The position numbers and the translations under genes were made by a program. A DNA stretch of 64,000 nucleotides from Parachlamydiales bacterium (GTDB lineage: Bacteria > Chlamydiota > Chlamydiia > Chlamydiales > JABDDJ01). The notes below the pieces were generated by a model. That model saw nothing but the letters and a program-made list of their open reading frames with translations. It was not told where the DNA came from and ran no database searches. Below, piece after piece: positions 45,190-53,398 of the stretch; positions within the stretch are counted from its first letter, which is position 1; each line of letters begins with the position of its first letter. The stretch spans positions 62,001 to 126,000 of the forward strand of contig JBAZCF010000006.1 in the NCBI GenBank assembly GCA_041671045.1, given 5' to 3'.

Positions 45190-46500
45190 ATGCAAGAGCC
45201 CTCATTTTCGCATTTACAGCACGCTGCTCAAGAAGTTGCAAAAAGCCAGACTGCGGAAGAGAAAATCGCTTCTCTTATTAAAGCATTCGAGCTGTTCAAC
45301 TTAGAAACCCAGAATTTAGCTGGAGCTTATGAAGCTTTAAAAGAACAATTCAAAGCTGTGAACTTGGAATTGGAAGAAAGCAATAGACAGCTGAAGCTGA
45401 AAATCTCTGAATTGGACGTGATCACCTATTATCTCGATAGCATTTTAAGCAACATTTCTCAGGGTATTATTTTTATTGATCTCATCGGAAATATCACCAC
45501 TTATAACTCCTCTGCTGAGCGTATATTAGAAGTCGACCGCTTAGATGTTTTATTTCAGCCCTTTTGGAATAAGTTCAATGATGAGCATTTTGGGTTTTCG
45601 ATGAGCAAAGCCCTGAAAAATAAGCGCGCTCCGCATATGACATTCACAACGATAAAACTCCCCAACGGCCAAATGCGCGAATTGGAAATTGATACAAGTT
45701 TTGTATTACAAAAACGCAACGAAACAACGATTACACGTGTCTCCCCTACAATAGACTTCATGAAAGGCTTGATCGTCATATTGCGTGATATGACCGATTT
45801 AAAGCGTTTACAAGGAATAGCCAACCGTAACGACAGGATGAAAGAGCTGGGGGAGATGGCAGCTAAAGTGGCGCATGAAATCCGTAATCCCTTGGGAGGA
45901 ATTAAAGGTTTTGCTGCATTACTACAACGCGATTTAGCTGCAAATCCTGAGCTCCAGAAAATGGCCCATTATATTGTAGAAGGAACGGATACGATCAATC
46001 ATTTAGTCAACAATGTCTTAACTTATTCCCGGCCGATGGATCTGCATTTAGAGTCGATTGATCTGAACGAATTGTTAAAGGAAATCATCGATTATATGCG
46101 AGCAGATGCGCTAATGACAGCTAAGCATCAATTAGTTATACATTCAAAAGACGAAAAAATATTCGCACCTGTCGACGCTTCCCAATTTAAATCTGCCTTA
46201 TTGAATATTGTAATTAATGGGATCCAAGCAATGCCGGATGGAGGCAAAATCGAGATTACATTACGGCGTGATCCTAAGATGGCAGTTGTCATTGTTAAAG
46301 ACGAGGGAACAGGTATAGCACCCGAGAATCTAGAAAATATTTTCTCCCCTTTCTTCACCACAAAAGAACAAGGGAACGGTTTCGGTCTGGCCGAGGTATA
46401 CAAAATTATGCAGGTCCACGGCGGCACAATTGACGTCGAATCCGAGATAGGCAAAGGGAGCACCTTTGCGCTGCACTTTCCCCTATCTTTAGATTCATAA
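45190..46500 (+). CDS. atoS: Sensor histidine kinase, AtoS/CtcB-like
   Basis: 436 residues, soluble (no membrane helices). A coiled coil (about 40-80) leads into a PAS-like domain (about 85-205, IIFIDLIGNITTYNSSAERI). The HisKA box is AAKVAHEIRNPLGGIKGF with the phospho-histidine near 229, and the ATPase domain shows N-box NIVINGIQAM, DEGTGIAPENL and GNGFGLAEVYKIM. It autophosphorylates and passes phosphate to the response regulator encoded 180 bases downstream. The lack of membrane segments means it senses an internal cue. Confidence 0.93.
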   Translation: MQEPSFSHLQHAAQEVAKSQTAEEKIASLIKAFELFNLETQNLAGAYEALKEQFKAVNLELEESNRQLKLKISELDVITYYLDSILSNISQGIIFIDLIGNITTYNSSAERILEVDRLDVLFQPFWNKFNDEHFGFSMSKALKNKRAPHMTFTTIKLPNGQMRELEIDTSFVLQKRNETTITRVSPTIDFMKGLIVILRDMTDLKRLQGIANRNDRMKELGEMAAKVAHEIRNPLGGIKGFAALLQRDLAANPELQKMAHYIVEGTDTINHLVNNVLTYSRPMDLHLESIDLNELLKEIIDYMRADALMTAKHQLVIHSKDEKIFAPVDASQFKSALLNIVINGIQAMPDGGKIEITLRRDPKMAVVIVKDEGTGIAPENLENIFSPFFTTKEQGNGFGLAEVYKIMQVHGGTIDVESEIGKGSTFALHFPLSLDS

Positions 46501-46614
46501 ATTAGACTTCTTTCTCAATCAAAGCCCATTTCAAAAAAAGACTATTCTCTCTTTTTTTTGAAAGCTTGATAACCGTTATTTTTTCATCGATAGGTCTAGG
46601 ATTTAGGTGCGAAT

Positions 46615-46630
46615 TGGGTTTTAACTTGCT
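46615..46630 (+). promoter_or_regulatory. Candidate sigma-54 promoter upstream of the AtoC-like gene
   Basis: TGGGTTTTAACTTGCT matches TGG-N8-TTGC[A/T], with GG and GC exactly ten bases apart, as the -24/-12 elements of RpoN promoters. It would start transcription about 40 bases before the atoC ATG. The C and A of TGGCAC are not conserved, so this is a candidate only. Confidence 0.4.
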
Positions 46631-46679
46631 ATAGCCTAGGGCAAACTATATAATTATTTTTAGGACAAATAGGTGAATT

Positions 46680-48083
46680 ATGGCCATAGAACGTATTTTA
46701 GTCGTCGACGATGAAGCGATTTTACGTAATTTTCTTTCGGAGACCCTAAGGCGGCGCCACATCGAAGTACATACGGCAGAAAATGGGCAAAAAGCTATAA
46801 ATGCTTTACGATCAAACACTTACGATATGGTCATCACCGACATGAAAATGCCGGACATGACAGGTCTTGATGTTTTAAAGAAAGCTAAAGAAATTTCACC
46901 CCAGACGATTGTTATCGTAGTGACTGCATACGGCAGTATAGAAAACGCAGTAGAAGCGATGCGCTTGGGTGCATTCAACTACCTTATCAAGCCTTTCTCC
47001 CCTGACACCATCGAAGCCTTAATAGACAAAGCCTCCGAGCACATCTCCCTAGTAGAAGAAAACCATTATCTAAGACAGCAGGTGACCGGAAGCACACTTT
47101 CTTCCAATGCTCCCTCTATAATCTACGTTAGCAACATTATGCACGATATCGTAGAGAATGTGAACCAGATTGCCAAGAGTAATGCTAACGTCTTTATCAC
47201 AGGCGAATCCGGGACAGGAAAAGAAGTGATCGCTCAGGCTATCCATTACAATTCAAAACGGGCGTTTCACCCCTTCATCAAAGTTAACTGTGCCGCCATC
47301 CCCGACACCTTAATCGAGTCCGAATTTTTCGGTCACGAAAAAGGAGCCTTTACCGGTGCTTATACTGGAAGGAAAGGACGTTTAGAACTGGCAAATACCG
47401 GGACACTCCTGTTGGATGAAATCACCGAAACGCCTCCCATGCTACAAGCAAAATTACTGCGAGTGATACAGGAGCAAGAGTTCGAACGTGTAGGCGGCGC
47501 TAAAAGCATCTCCATCGATGTACGCTTTATCGCTACAACTAACCGTAATATCCGAGAAGCTGTAGCCAATAAGATCCTTAGGGAGGATTTGTATTATCGC
47601 CTTAACGTGGTGCCTATCCACCTCCCCCCTTTGAGAGAACGTAAAGACGATATCATCCCTCTTGCCGAACATTTCATTGCTGCGATGAACCGTGAATATG
47701 GTTCTAGTAAGACCCTATCAGACAGTGCTAAAAAGAAAATTATGAACTACGAATTCCCCGGCAACATCCGTGAGCTTGCTAATATTGTAGAGCGGGCTTT
47801 TGTACTTGTAGATGCTGCTGTCATAGGCCCTGAGCACTTATTGATTTCAGGGAACCTTATGGAAACACCCTTACAGAAAAATGAGACCAGTGATTCCATC
47901 AACTTTCCTGTCGGGCTATCTTTAAGAGAATTGGAAAAACATTTGATCATCGAAACATTGACTAAATTTCATAGCCGCCGCAAAGCAGCAGAAGTGTTAG
48001 GCATTTCAGAAAGGACGCTCCGGAATCGTTTGCAAGAATACAAAAATGCCGGAATAGAATTTACTTCACAGGATCAAATTTAG
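46680..48083 (+). CDS. atoC: Sigma-54 activator response regulator, AtoC/CtcC-like, with DNA-binding domain
   Basis: 467 residues in three domains. A receiver (1-120) has the phospho-acceptor at about Asp54 in MVITDMKMPD. An AAA+ sigma-54 interaction domain (about 140-375) has Walker A GESGTGKE (near 178), the GAFTGA loop (near 222) and R-finger region. A Fis-type helix-turn-helix fills the C-terminus (SRRKAAEVLGISERTLRNRL). It opens RpoN holoenzyme promoters. The Chlamydiaceae CtcC is reported to lack this DNA-binding domain; here it is intact, so site-specific enhancer binding is expected. Confidence 0.95.
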   Translation: MAIERILVVDDEAILRNFLSETLRRRHIEVHTAENGQKAINALRSNTYDMVITDMKMPDMTGLDVLKKAKEISPQTIVIVVTAYGSIENAVEAMRLGAFNYLIKPFSPDTIEALIDKASEHISLVEENHYLRQQVTGSTLSSNAPSIIYVSNIMHDIVENVNQIAKSNANVFITGESGTGKEVIAQAIHYNSKRAFHPFIKVNCAAIPDTLIESEFFGHEKGAFTGAYTGRKGRLELANTGTLLLDEITETPPMLQAKLLRVIQEQEFERVGGAKSISIDVRFIATTNRNIREAVANKILREDLYYRLNVVPIHLPPLRERKDDIIPLAEHFIAAMNREYGSSKTLSDSAKKKIMNYEFPGNIRELANIVERAFVLVDAAVIGPEHLLISGNLMETPLQKNETSDSINFPVGLSLRELEKHLIIETLTKFHSRRKAAEVLGISERTLRNRLQEYKNAGIEFTSQDQI

Positions 48084-48450
48084 TTATCTTCCCTTCAGGA
48101 TTGAGGGTAGTCTTGTAAATCCATTTTTCGGAATTTTCGCGCATCAGCCTATCGCAGCCGTAAGCAACCCCTTTTGCAAATCCATATTTTCTCATGGCAT
48201 CTAAAGTATATTGTGAACTGCTCGGAATAAAGTTGCTGCGAGGGCCATCCGCCGGTGAGATCACTTCTTGGTGAAAACGGATAAGGCAGACGCCAGCCTC
48301 TGCTAATGGGTTATGAGAGCCGCAGCAAGGGCTGGGTGGATCACAGGGTTCATAAAACGCCAGGGATTCATCAGGTCCCCAAGGAATCTCTCCCTGTATC
48401 AGATGGCTGCAAAACAAAAGATAGATGACCAGAGAGAGAGTTTTTTTCAT
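48061..48450 (-). CDS. yidD: YidD-like protein with signal peptide
   Basis: 129 residues with an N-terminal hydrophobic signal (about 5-20). The YidD signature region covers about 56-90: LIRFHQEVISPADGPRSNF followed by IPSSSQYTLDAM. YidD is a small membrane-associated factor that helps insertion of inner-membrane proteins through YidC. In typical YidD the block reads GPRCRFxPTCSxY; both cysteines are serine here, and cysteines appear elsewhere (CDPPSPCCGSH). The gene is convergent with atoC (overlapping its end by 23 bases) and directly follows the lipoprotein gene with a one-base gap. Confidence 0.78.
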   Translation of the reverse strand: MKKTLSLVIYLLFCSHLIQGEIPWGPDESLAFYEPCDPPSPCCGSHNPLAEAGVCLIRFHQEVISPADGPRSNFIPSSSQYTLDAMRKYGFAKGVAYGCDRLMRENSEKWIYKTTLNPEGKITKFDPVK

Positions 48451-48451
48451 A

Positions 48452-49417
48452 TTAAAATGCCGTTTGGAAAAGAAGGACAGGGAATAAACGCCCCTTAATC
48501 ATCATTTCTTTTCCGAGGGTATTATAGATGCACTCATTGTATTCCTTCGCAGCGAGGCCTGCACCGTTAATACCGCCAATATACCAGCCTAACTCCAAGC
48601 TTGTCGTGATAAGACCTGCAGCCCAATTCCCTTTCTCAAAGAAAGTATATGCAGCCGCTGTAAAAAGGGTGTTTATAATTAACGAAGTGGCAGCAGCCTT
48701 TTCCTGTCCCACATAGTAGTATCCGGCACCCGGTAGTATAGCATTCAGTGTTTGGGCTTTTCTGACGGATAGCTTTTTACAGCAATACTCCTGAGCAAAT
48801 CCTTCAATTAAATTCACTTCTTCGCAGGGAAGATCGCTGGCAAGGCATTTAGCTGCGACAAGGTCGCCTAGGACTAAACTATCCGCAGTGCGCAAGCGTA
48901 CTCCAATTTCTGTATCGCAAGCATCGATCAGTTCAAGGATGCGGAAAGCTTTAGGATATTGTTCCGTATGCATATAGGAGTCATATACTGCGATTAATAA
49001 CTCACGAATAGCTGGAAATTGCGCATTGACATCGGTTAATGTTCCGCATTCGAAATTATTGAGGGCATCTTGATATCTCCCCCCTAAATAATAGGAGAAG
49101 AAAATTCCGTATTCTATCTGCTGCTCCCTTTCTAGATTATCTTCGCCTGCAAAAAGAATATGCGCCCTTTTGAAAGCGGTGATAGCCCTATACAAATCCA
49201 ATTCACAGGCAAGCTTCTCACCCACTAGAAGTTCTTTGCCCCAATCTGAGCATCTTTCTTCAGGAGTGAGATCCGGAAAAGCGGAAGGCAGGGTAGTGAT
49301 GTGGCAAACTTGGGGCGTATAGCCAAGGGTAGGTTCAAGTAAACAGCTGCGAGGGCTGCATGCCGTAGTCATAAGGGCTAATAACAAGAGGCATAATGTA
49401 GGGATGAGTTTTTTCAT
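48452..49417 (-). CDS. TPR-containing lipoprotein with C-terminal DUF5683-like membrane domain
   Basis: 321 residues. The signal ends in LLALMTTAC, a lipobox with Cys20. The middle (about 60-200) is helical and TPR-like. The C-terminal part contains ILPGAGYYYVGQEKAAATSL and several hydrophobic segments including GWYIGGINGAGLAAKEYN, a DUF5683-type glycine-rich membrane domain often linked to YidD genes. It and yidD appear as one operon. A role in envelope protein insertion is inference. Confidence 0.72.
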   Translation of the reverse strand: MKKLIPTLCLLLLALMTTACSPRSCLLEPTLGYTPQVCHITTLPSAFPDLTPEERCSDWGKELLVGEKLACELDLYRAITAFKRAHILFAGEDNLEREQQIEYGIFFSYYLGGRYQDALNNFECGTLTDVNAQFPAIRELLIAVYDSYMHTEQYPKAFRILELIDACDTEIGVRLRTADSLVLGDLVAAKCLASDLPCEEVNLIEGFAQEYCCKKLSVRKAQTLNAILPGAGYYYVGQEKAAATSLIINTLFTAAAYTFFEKGNWAAGLITTSLELGWYIGGINGAGLAAKEYNECIYNTLGKEMMIKGRLFPVLLFQTAF

Positions 49418-49469
49418 GTTTTTTCTGTGTAAAGAGCACCCTCTAGGATTTAGAGGGTGCAGAAAGTGA

Positions 49470-52400
49470 TTAACGGCAAGGACCGCAGCGTTTTCTTACG
49501 CAGCGTGATCTTGAGCGAGCTACACGTTTTGCCTGATTAGATCTATCGGAATAATCAGGTTGGGTATGTGTCAGCTCAGCAACTTCTTCGTCTTTGGGGA
49601 AGCCTAAGGGGCCTGTACCTCCGCAATCTACAAAGTCACCCACATTTAAGAAGTTAAGCGCTTCCTTCACTTCGTGTTTCCACATTGGAACAGGCTTATT
49701 ACGTATCTTAAAGATGTTTTGCTGATGCCGTGTCAAATTGTTAATCTCTTCTTCCGTATCGATTAATTTCGGACGGATGAAGATCATCAAATTCCGTTTC
49801 GAATCACTGTAGGTTTTATAGCTGAATAATGCTCCTAACAGTGGTGCTCCACCTAAGCAAGGCACTTCATTACGATAACGGGTCTCGTCATCTTGTATCA
49901 TACCGCTTATGATTAAGAAGTAGCCGTCTGGGATATGAACACGTGTTTTTGTCGTGTTCTTGCTCGTCGTTGGGCCTGCTCCGGCGTCGCTAAGGAGTCC
50001 ATTCTGTCCGCCGCCGCCACCGCCGCTCGATGTAGGGTTGTTGATGACGTTGCTAACTTCTTCGGCAATATCCAAGGTAATGATATTGCTGGGCCCTAAG
50101 GTAGGCGTGACAGTCAGACGTGTACCGATATCCCTGAATTCAAAGTTACTGGTGATAACGTCCCCTGTATTGTTTGCTACAGAGTTAGTACGGAACTGAG
50201 TATTGATACCTACAAATATTTCAGCCGGTACGCCATCTTCAGTTAAAATCTTAGGATTGAGGATAACGTTACCGATATTTCTTTCATGTAGAGCTGTGAT
50301 CAAAGCGCCGATAGAGTTAAACTCCAAACCAAAAGCTTTATTCACAATATGTTGACCGATGATACCTAAGGTATAACCCGGCGAAGAAGCAAACTGTGTA
50401 CCGTTAGGAGTTGATGCTGTCGCTTGGCCTGCGGCATTTACTGTCACACCTGTTGAATTCAGTGCTTGAGGAAGTGTAGATGCACCGGCAATAAAGCCTT
50501 GGGAACCTGAGAAGTTACCCCCGCCGAAACGTGTAGCCCAGTTAACGCCATAATTTAACGAGTCTGTGATCGTTGTATCCAATATCAACATCTCGATAAA
50601 GACTTGTCGTAATGGAATGTCCATTTCATTGATTAGCTCGATGACCTTATCCAGCTCTTCGGGAGGACCGCTAAATACCAACGAATTAGACTCTTCCAGC
50701 CACTGGATGCTGTTGATGGTAGTGATCAAAGCAGCATTTATAGCTTCGGAATCCAAGAGGCTCAATCCGATTTTTTTGATAGCTTCATCAATTGCATCGC
50801 CTTTGCGGAATTGCAATTTATAGATATAGAATTTGGTACGTTCAACAAATCCCACAGGCAAGGTAGGGTTCAGTCTACCAAATCGTGCTTTCTGTCCGGA
50901 ATAGATCGAATCATCTGGGGACAATTCAAAGATCCATAATCCTTTGCCGTCAATAATCCAATGCCCTTTAGGGCCTAATAAATTGCCGTTCTCATCGACA
51001 GGCAAAGTTGCTCTTATAGCATCTAAAGATTGACCGGGAAGTAATTGTTGGAAATACCAGTTTCCTTGCGGATCCACTTTCCAATATCCATCAGGGGGAG
51101 GAATATCTGTGGGAAGGGGAAGATTACCTACTCCACCGGGTCTTAAGCTTTGTCCTTGCTTTGTAAAATCTATAGGAATGGGCGGGGCGCCGGGTGTGGC
51201 AACAGTGCCCGCTAAACCAGGGATAAAGGGATTTGTCTCAGAACCGGACAGGTTGTCTTGCAAAGTGGGTTTATAAACCCATCTGCCGCGATCGTCCAGT
51301 TCCCATTTACCACGCAAACCATCAATGGATCCGGGAAGCCCATCAGGACCTAGATCTGCAGTGCCTACTCTGCCTTTAAGGGCAGCAGCAGCGGCTCCCT
51401 CGGGAGTTTCGTCCCCGCGCAGAGCGGAGCGCCAAGCATCGTAATTCATGAACTGGATATTCTTCAGATCATAAACACCTGTCGTTCCATCTCTTTGGTC
51501 AAGCCTGTACAAGATAGGCATGATCCTTTCCATGATGAAAGGAGAAGTCATGATGAAGATACTATTGGAAGCTCCATGAGGAACCAAGGTCAGTGGTTGT
51601 TCACGCGCAATAGGCTTTAATACGCTTTGCGCCAGTTCAACAAGGGAGTCCAGTGAAGTATTACGTACAACGTACTGGCCGATTGTTTGGCTGCTTGCGG
51701 GAGCGTCCACTCCGCGTAAAACCTGTACTATTTGCCTGACATTATCTCTGAAATCACTGATGACCAGGTGATTGGTCTCACGGAAAACTTCTACGATCCC
51801 CCTGGATGAAATCAAATTGCTGATTACGTTCTGAGCAGTCTGAGCATCCAGAGTATTCAACTGTATTACTTGAGTGATGATGTCAGCATCAATGGGAATA
51901 GAGTAAGGGTTGCCGTAATTGTCTATGACGACATTGCCCAATCCTTTGACGCCGGGATTTCTGTGGATCAAGAAATTGTCGCCTTCCTCAATAATGGACA
52001 AATCGTGGATGCGCAAAACTTGCAAAAGAGTAGCCATGATTTCTTCAACAGTGACTGCTTCCTCGGAAACAATAGTCACATTGAACTGAAGATCATTTTC
52101 GTCATAAATGAAGTTACGGTTTGTTAGTCGGCTGACAAAATGAATATATTCAGTGATAGCAATGTTGTTAAAGTTAATCTGGATAGGTTTTGTCTGTGTC
52201 TTCAATCCCACTGCCGGCTGGGCGGTAGGTTGCACAGGCGCCGCTTGGGCGATAAGGTTGTAATCTTCATAATTTCTAGAGGGCGCTGAACTATCTAAAA
52301 CCAGACCTACGCTGCGTTTTTGCTGCAAAGGCTGCTCTTGCCAATAATATTCATCACTTTCAAAAGAAGTTTGTTGCTGCGGTTTAGGAGTGATAGAATG

Positions 52401-53120
52401 GACTATCGCGGTAGCACCTTCCAAACTTTTTTCAGAAGAATTAGCTCCATATCCTGATTGTGTATTCCAACCGACTGCAGCTCCGCTTGGGGCTGTCTGG
52501 TAATTACCGGGACCTTCTAAAAGCTCTCGAAAATGTTTTTGCAGGGGTTCGCTCGAAACAAATTGATCCGGGTCGAGCCTTTCGTCTGCGACTTCCCAAT
52601 CTTGATCTGAAAGTACATTATCGTTCCAAAGGTCTTGCTCATTGCCGGAAGCGGCATTTAAGAATGACCCATACTGAGGCTCTACATTTCCCGCGATAGG
52701 ATAGAAGGAGGCGGGGGTAGTGGATTGTCGTACAGAAGCTACTCTTAGGTCTACATTAGATCTGTTATAGGCTGAAGAATTCTCCGGTTGCGGAGGCGTG
52801 GGGTATATCAACTCGACATCATCCTCATCAGGATCATCTACAGGGCCTGTAGCTTCCAAGAATGGGAGAAAATGATAAGTCTCATTAGGAGAGGTTACAG
52901 GCTTGCTCCTCGCCGCTGTCTTAGGGCTTAGACCCTGATGCGGAGGAGGATTTTGCTTGGGGTACATATTGAAGGGCACTGTCTGCTGAAGCAGAATAAT
53001 GCCTGCACCTTCTGTTTGTCCTAATGAGGATTGTGCAGCTTGTGGAAAAACCGCAATGGCACCCAAGAAAGCGAAGGCTTGGATGTTTTTTCGTAGAGTA
53101 CGCGAAAAGGCTGCTTTCAT
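49470..53120 (-). CDS. gspD: GspD-family secretin, unusually large
   Basis: 1216 residues from the ATG at 53120 (a TTG at 53132 is the alternative), with a signal peptide to about 35. A long low-complexity region (36-310) precedes secretin N-domains: INFNNIAITEYIHFVSRLTN (about 325) and VIQLNTLDAQTAQNVISNLI. The C-terminal secretin core has VPAEIFVGINTQF, FEFRDIGTRLTVTPTLG, and GYFLIISGMIQDD. Between N-domains and core lie three repeats of a G-x-W-x(2)-D-x(2)-G-x-W type (about 601-617, 675-691, 715-731). It forms the outer-membrane ring of a type II-like secretion system; gspE/F/G are not in the window. Confidence 0.88.
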   Translation of the reverse strand: MKAAFSRTLRKNIQAFAFLGAIAVFPQAAQSSLGQTEGAGIILLQQTVPFNMYPKQNPPPHQGLSPKTAARSKPVTSPNETYHFLPFLEATGPVDDPDEDDVELIYPTPPQPENSSAYNRSNVDLRVASVRQSTTPASFYPIAGNVEPQYGSFLNAASGNEQDLWNDNVLSDQDWEVADERLDPDQFVSSEPLQKHFRELLEGPGNYQTAPSGAAVGWNTQSGYGANSSEKSLEGATAIVHSITPKPQQQTSFESDEYYWQEQPLQQKRSVGLVLDSSAPSRNYEDYNLIAQAAPVQPTAQPAVGLKTQTKPIQINFNNIAITEYIHFVSRLTNRNFIYDENDLQFNVTIVSEEAVTVEEIMATLLQVLRIHDLSIIEEGDNFLIHRNPGVKGLGNVVIDNYGNPYSIPIDADIITQVIQLNTLDAQTAQNVISNLISSRGIVEVFRETNHLVISDFRDNVRQIVQVLRGVDAPASSQTIGQYVVRNTSLDSLVELAQSVLKPIAREQPLTLVPHGASNSIFIMTSPFIMERIMPILYRLDQRDGTTGVYDLKNIQFMNYDAWRSALRGDETPEGAAAAALKGRVGTADLGPDGLPGSIDGLRGKWELDDRGRWVYKPTLQDNLSGSETNPFIPGLAGTVATPGAPPIPIDFTKQGQSLRPGGVGNLPLPTDIPPPDGYWKVDPQGNWYFQQLLPGQSLDAIRATLPVDENGNLLGPKGHWIIDGKGLWIFELSPDDSIYSGQKARFGRLNPTLPVGFVERTKFYIYKLQFRKGDAIDEAIKKIGLSLLDSEAINAALITTINSIQWLEESNSLVFSGPPEELDKVIELINEMDIPLRQVFIEMLILDTTITDSLNYGVNWATRFGGGNFSGSQGFIAGASTLPQALNSTGVTVNAAGQATASTPNGTQFASSPGYTLGIIGQHIVNKAFGLEFNSIGALITALHERNIGNVILNPKILTEDGVPAEIFVGINTQFRTNSVANNTGDVITSNFEFRDIGTRLTVTPTLGPSNIITLDIAEEVSNVINNPTSSGGGGGGQNGLLSDAGAGPTTSKNTTKTRVHIPDGYFLIISGMIQDDETRYRNEVPCLGGAPLLGALFSYKTYSDSKRNLMIFIRPKLIDTEEEINNLTRHQQNIFKIRNKPVPMWKHEVKEALNFLNVGDFVDCGGTGPLGFPKDEEVAELTHTQPDYSDRSNQAKRVARSRSRCVRKRCGPCR

Positions 53121-53398
53121 GTAGTTTTTCAAATTATTATGTTGCGATATTTCCGTAGAGAAGTCCTGCTGAAAGTCTTACTACACCTTTCTAAACAGTT
53201 CCTTTCTTTCCTGCATAATGCGAATACCTAAAGTTCACTTTTATTTCAGAGAATCAGATTTTTCCGCCAGTCAAAAAACACATCTCCTCGCTATTTTTTA
53301 TTTTCAATCTAAGAAAAGACATAAATGATTTCTTCGTACTTAATTGACATTTAAACAAAATCTAATTAGAATTTTAAAATTATATTAAAGGTTTTATT

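Noticed and set aside
46511..46565. A/T hairpin (TTTCAAAAAAA paired with TTTTTTTGAAA) after atoS as a terminator
   Set aside because: The stem is almost all A-T and no T-run follows, so it is not convincing; it lies just ahead of the candidate atoC promoter.
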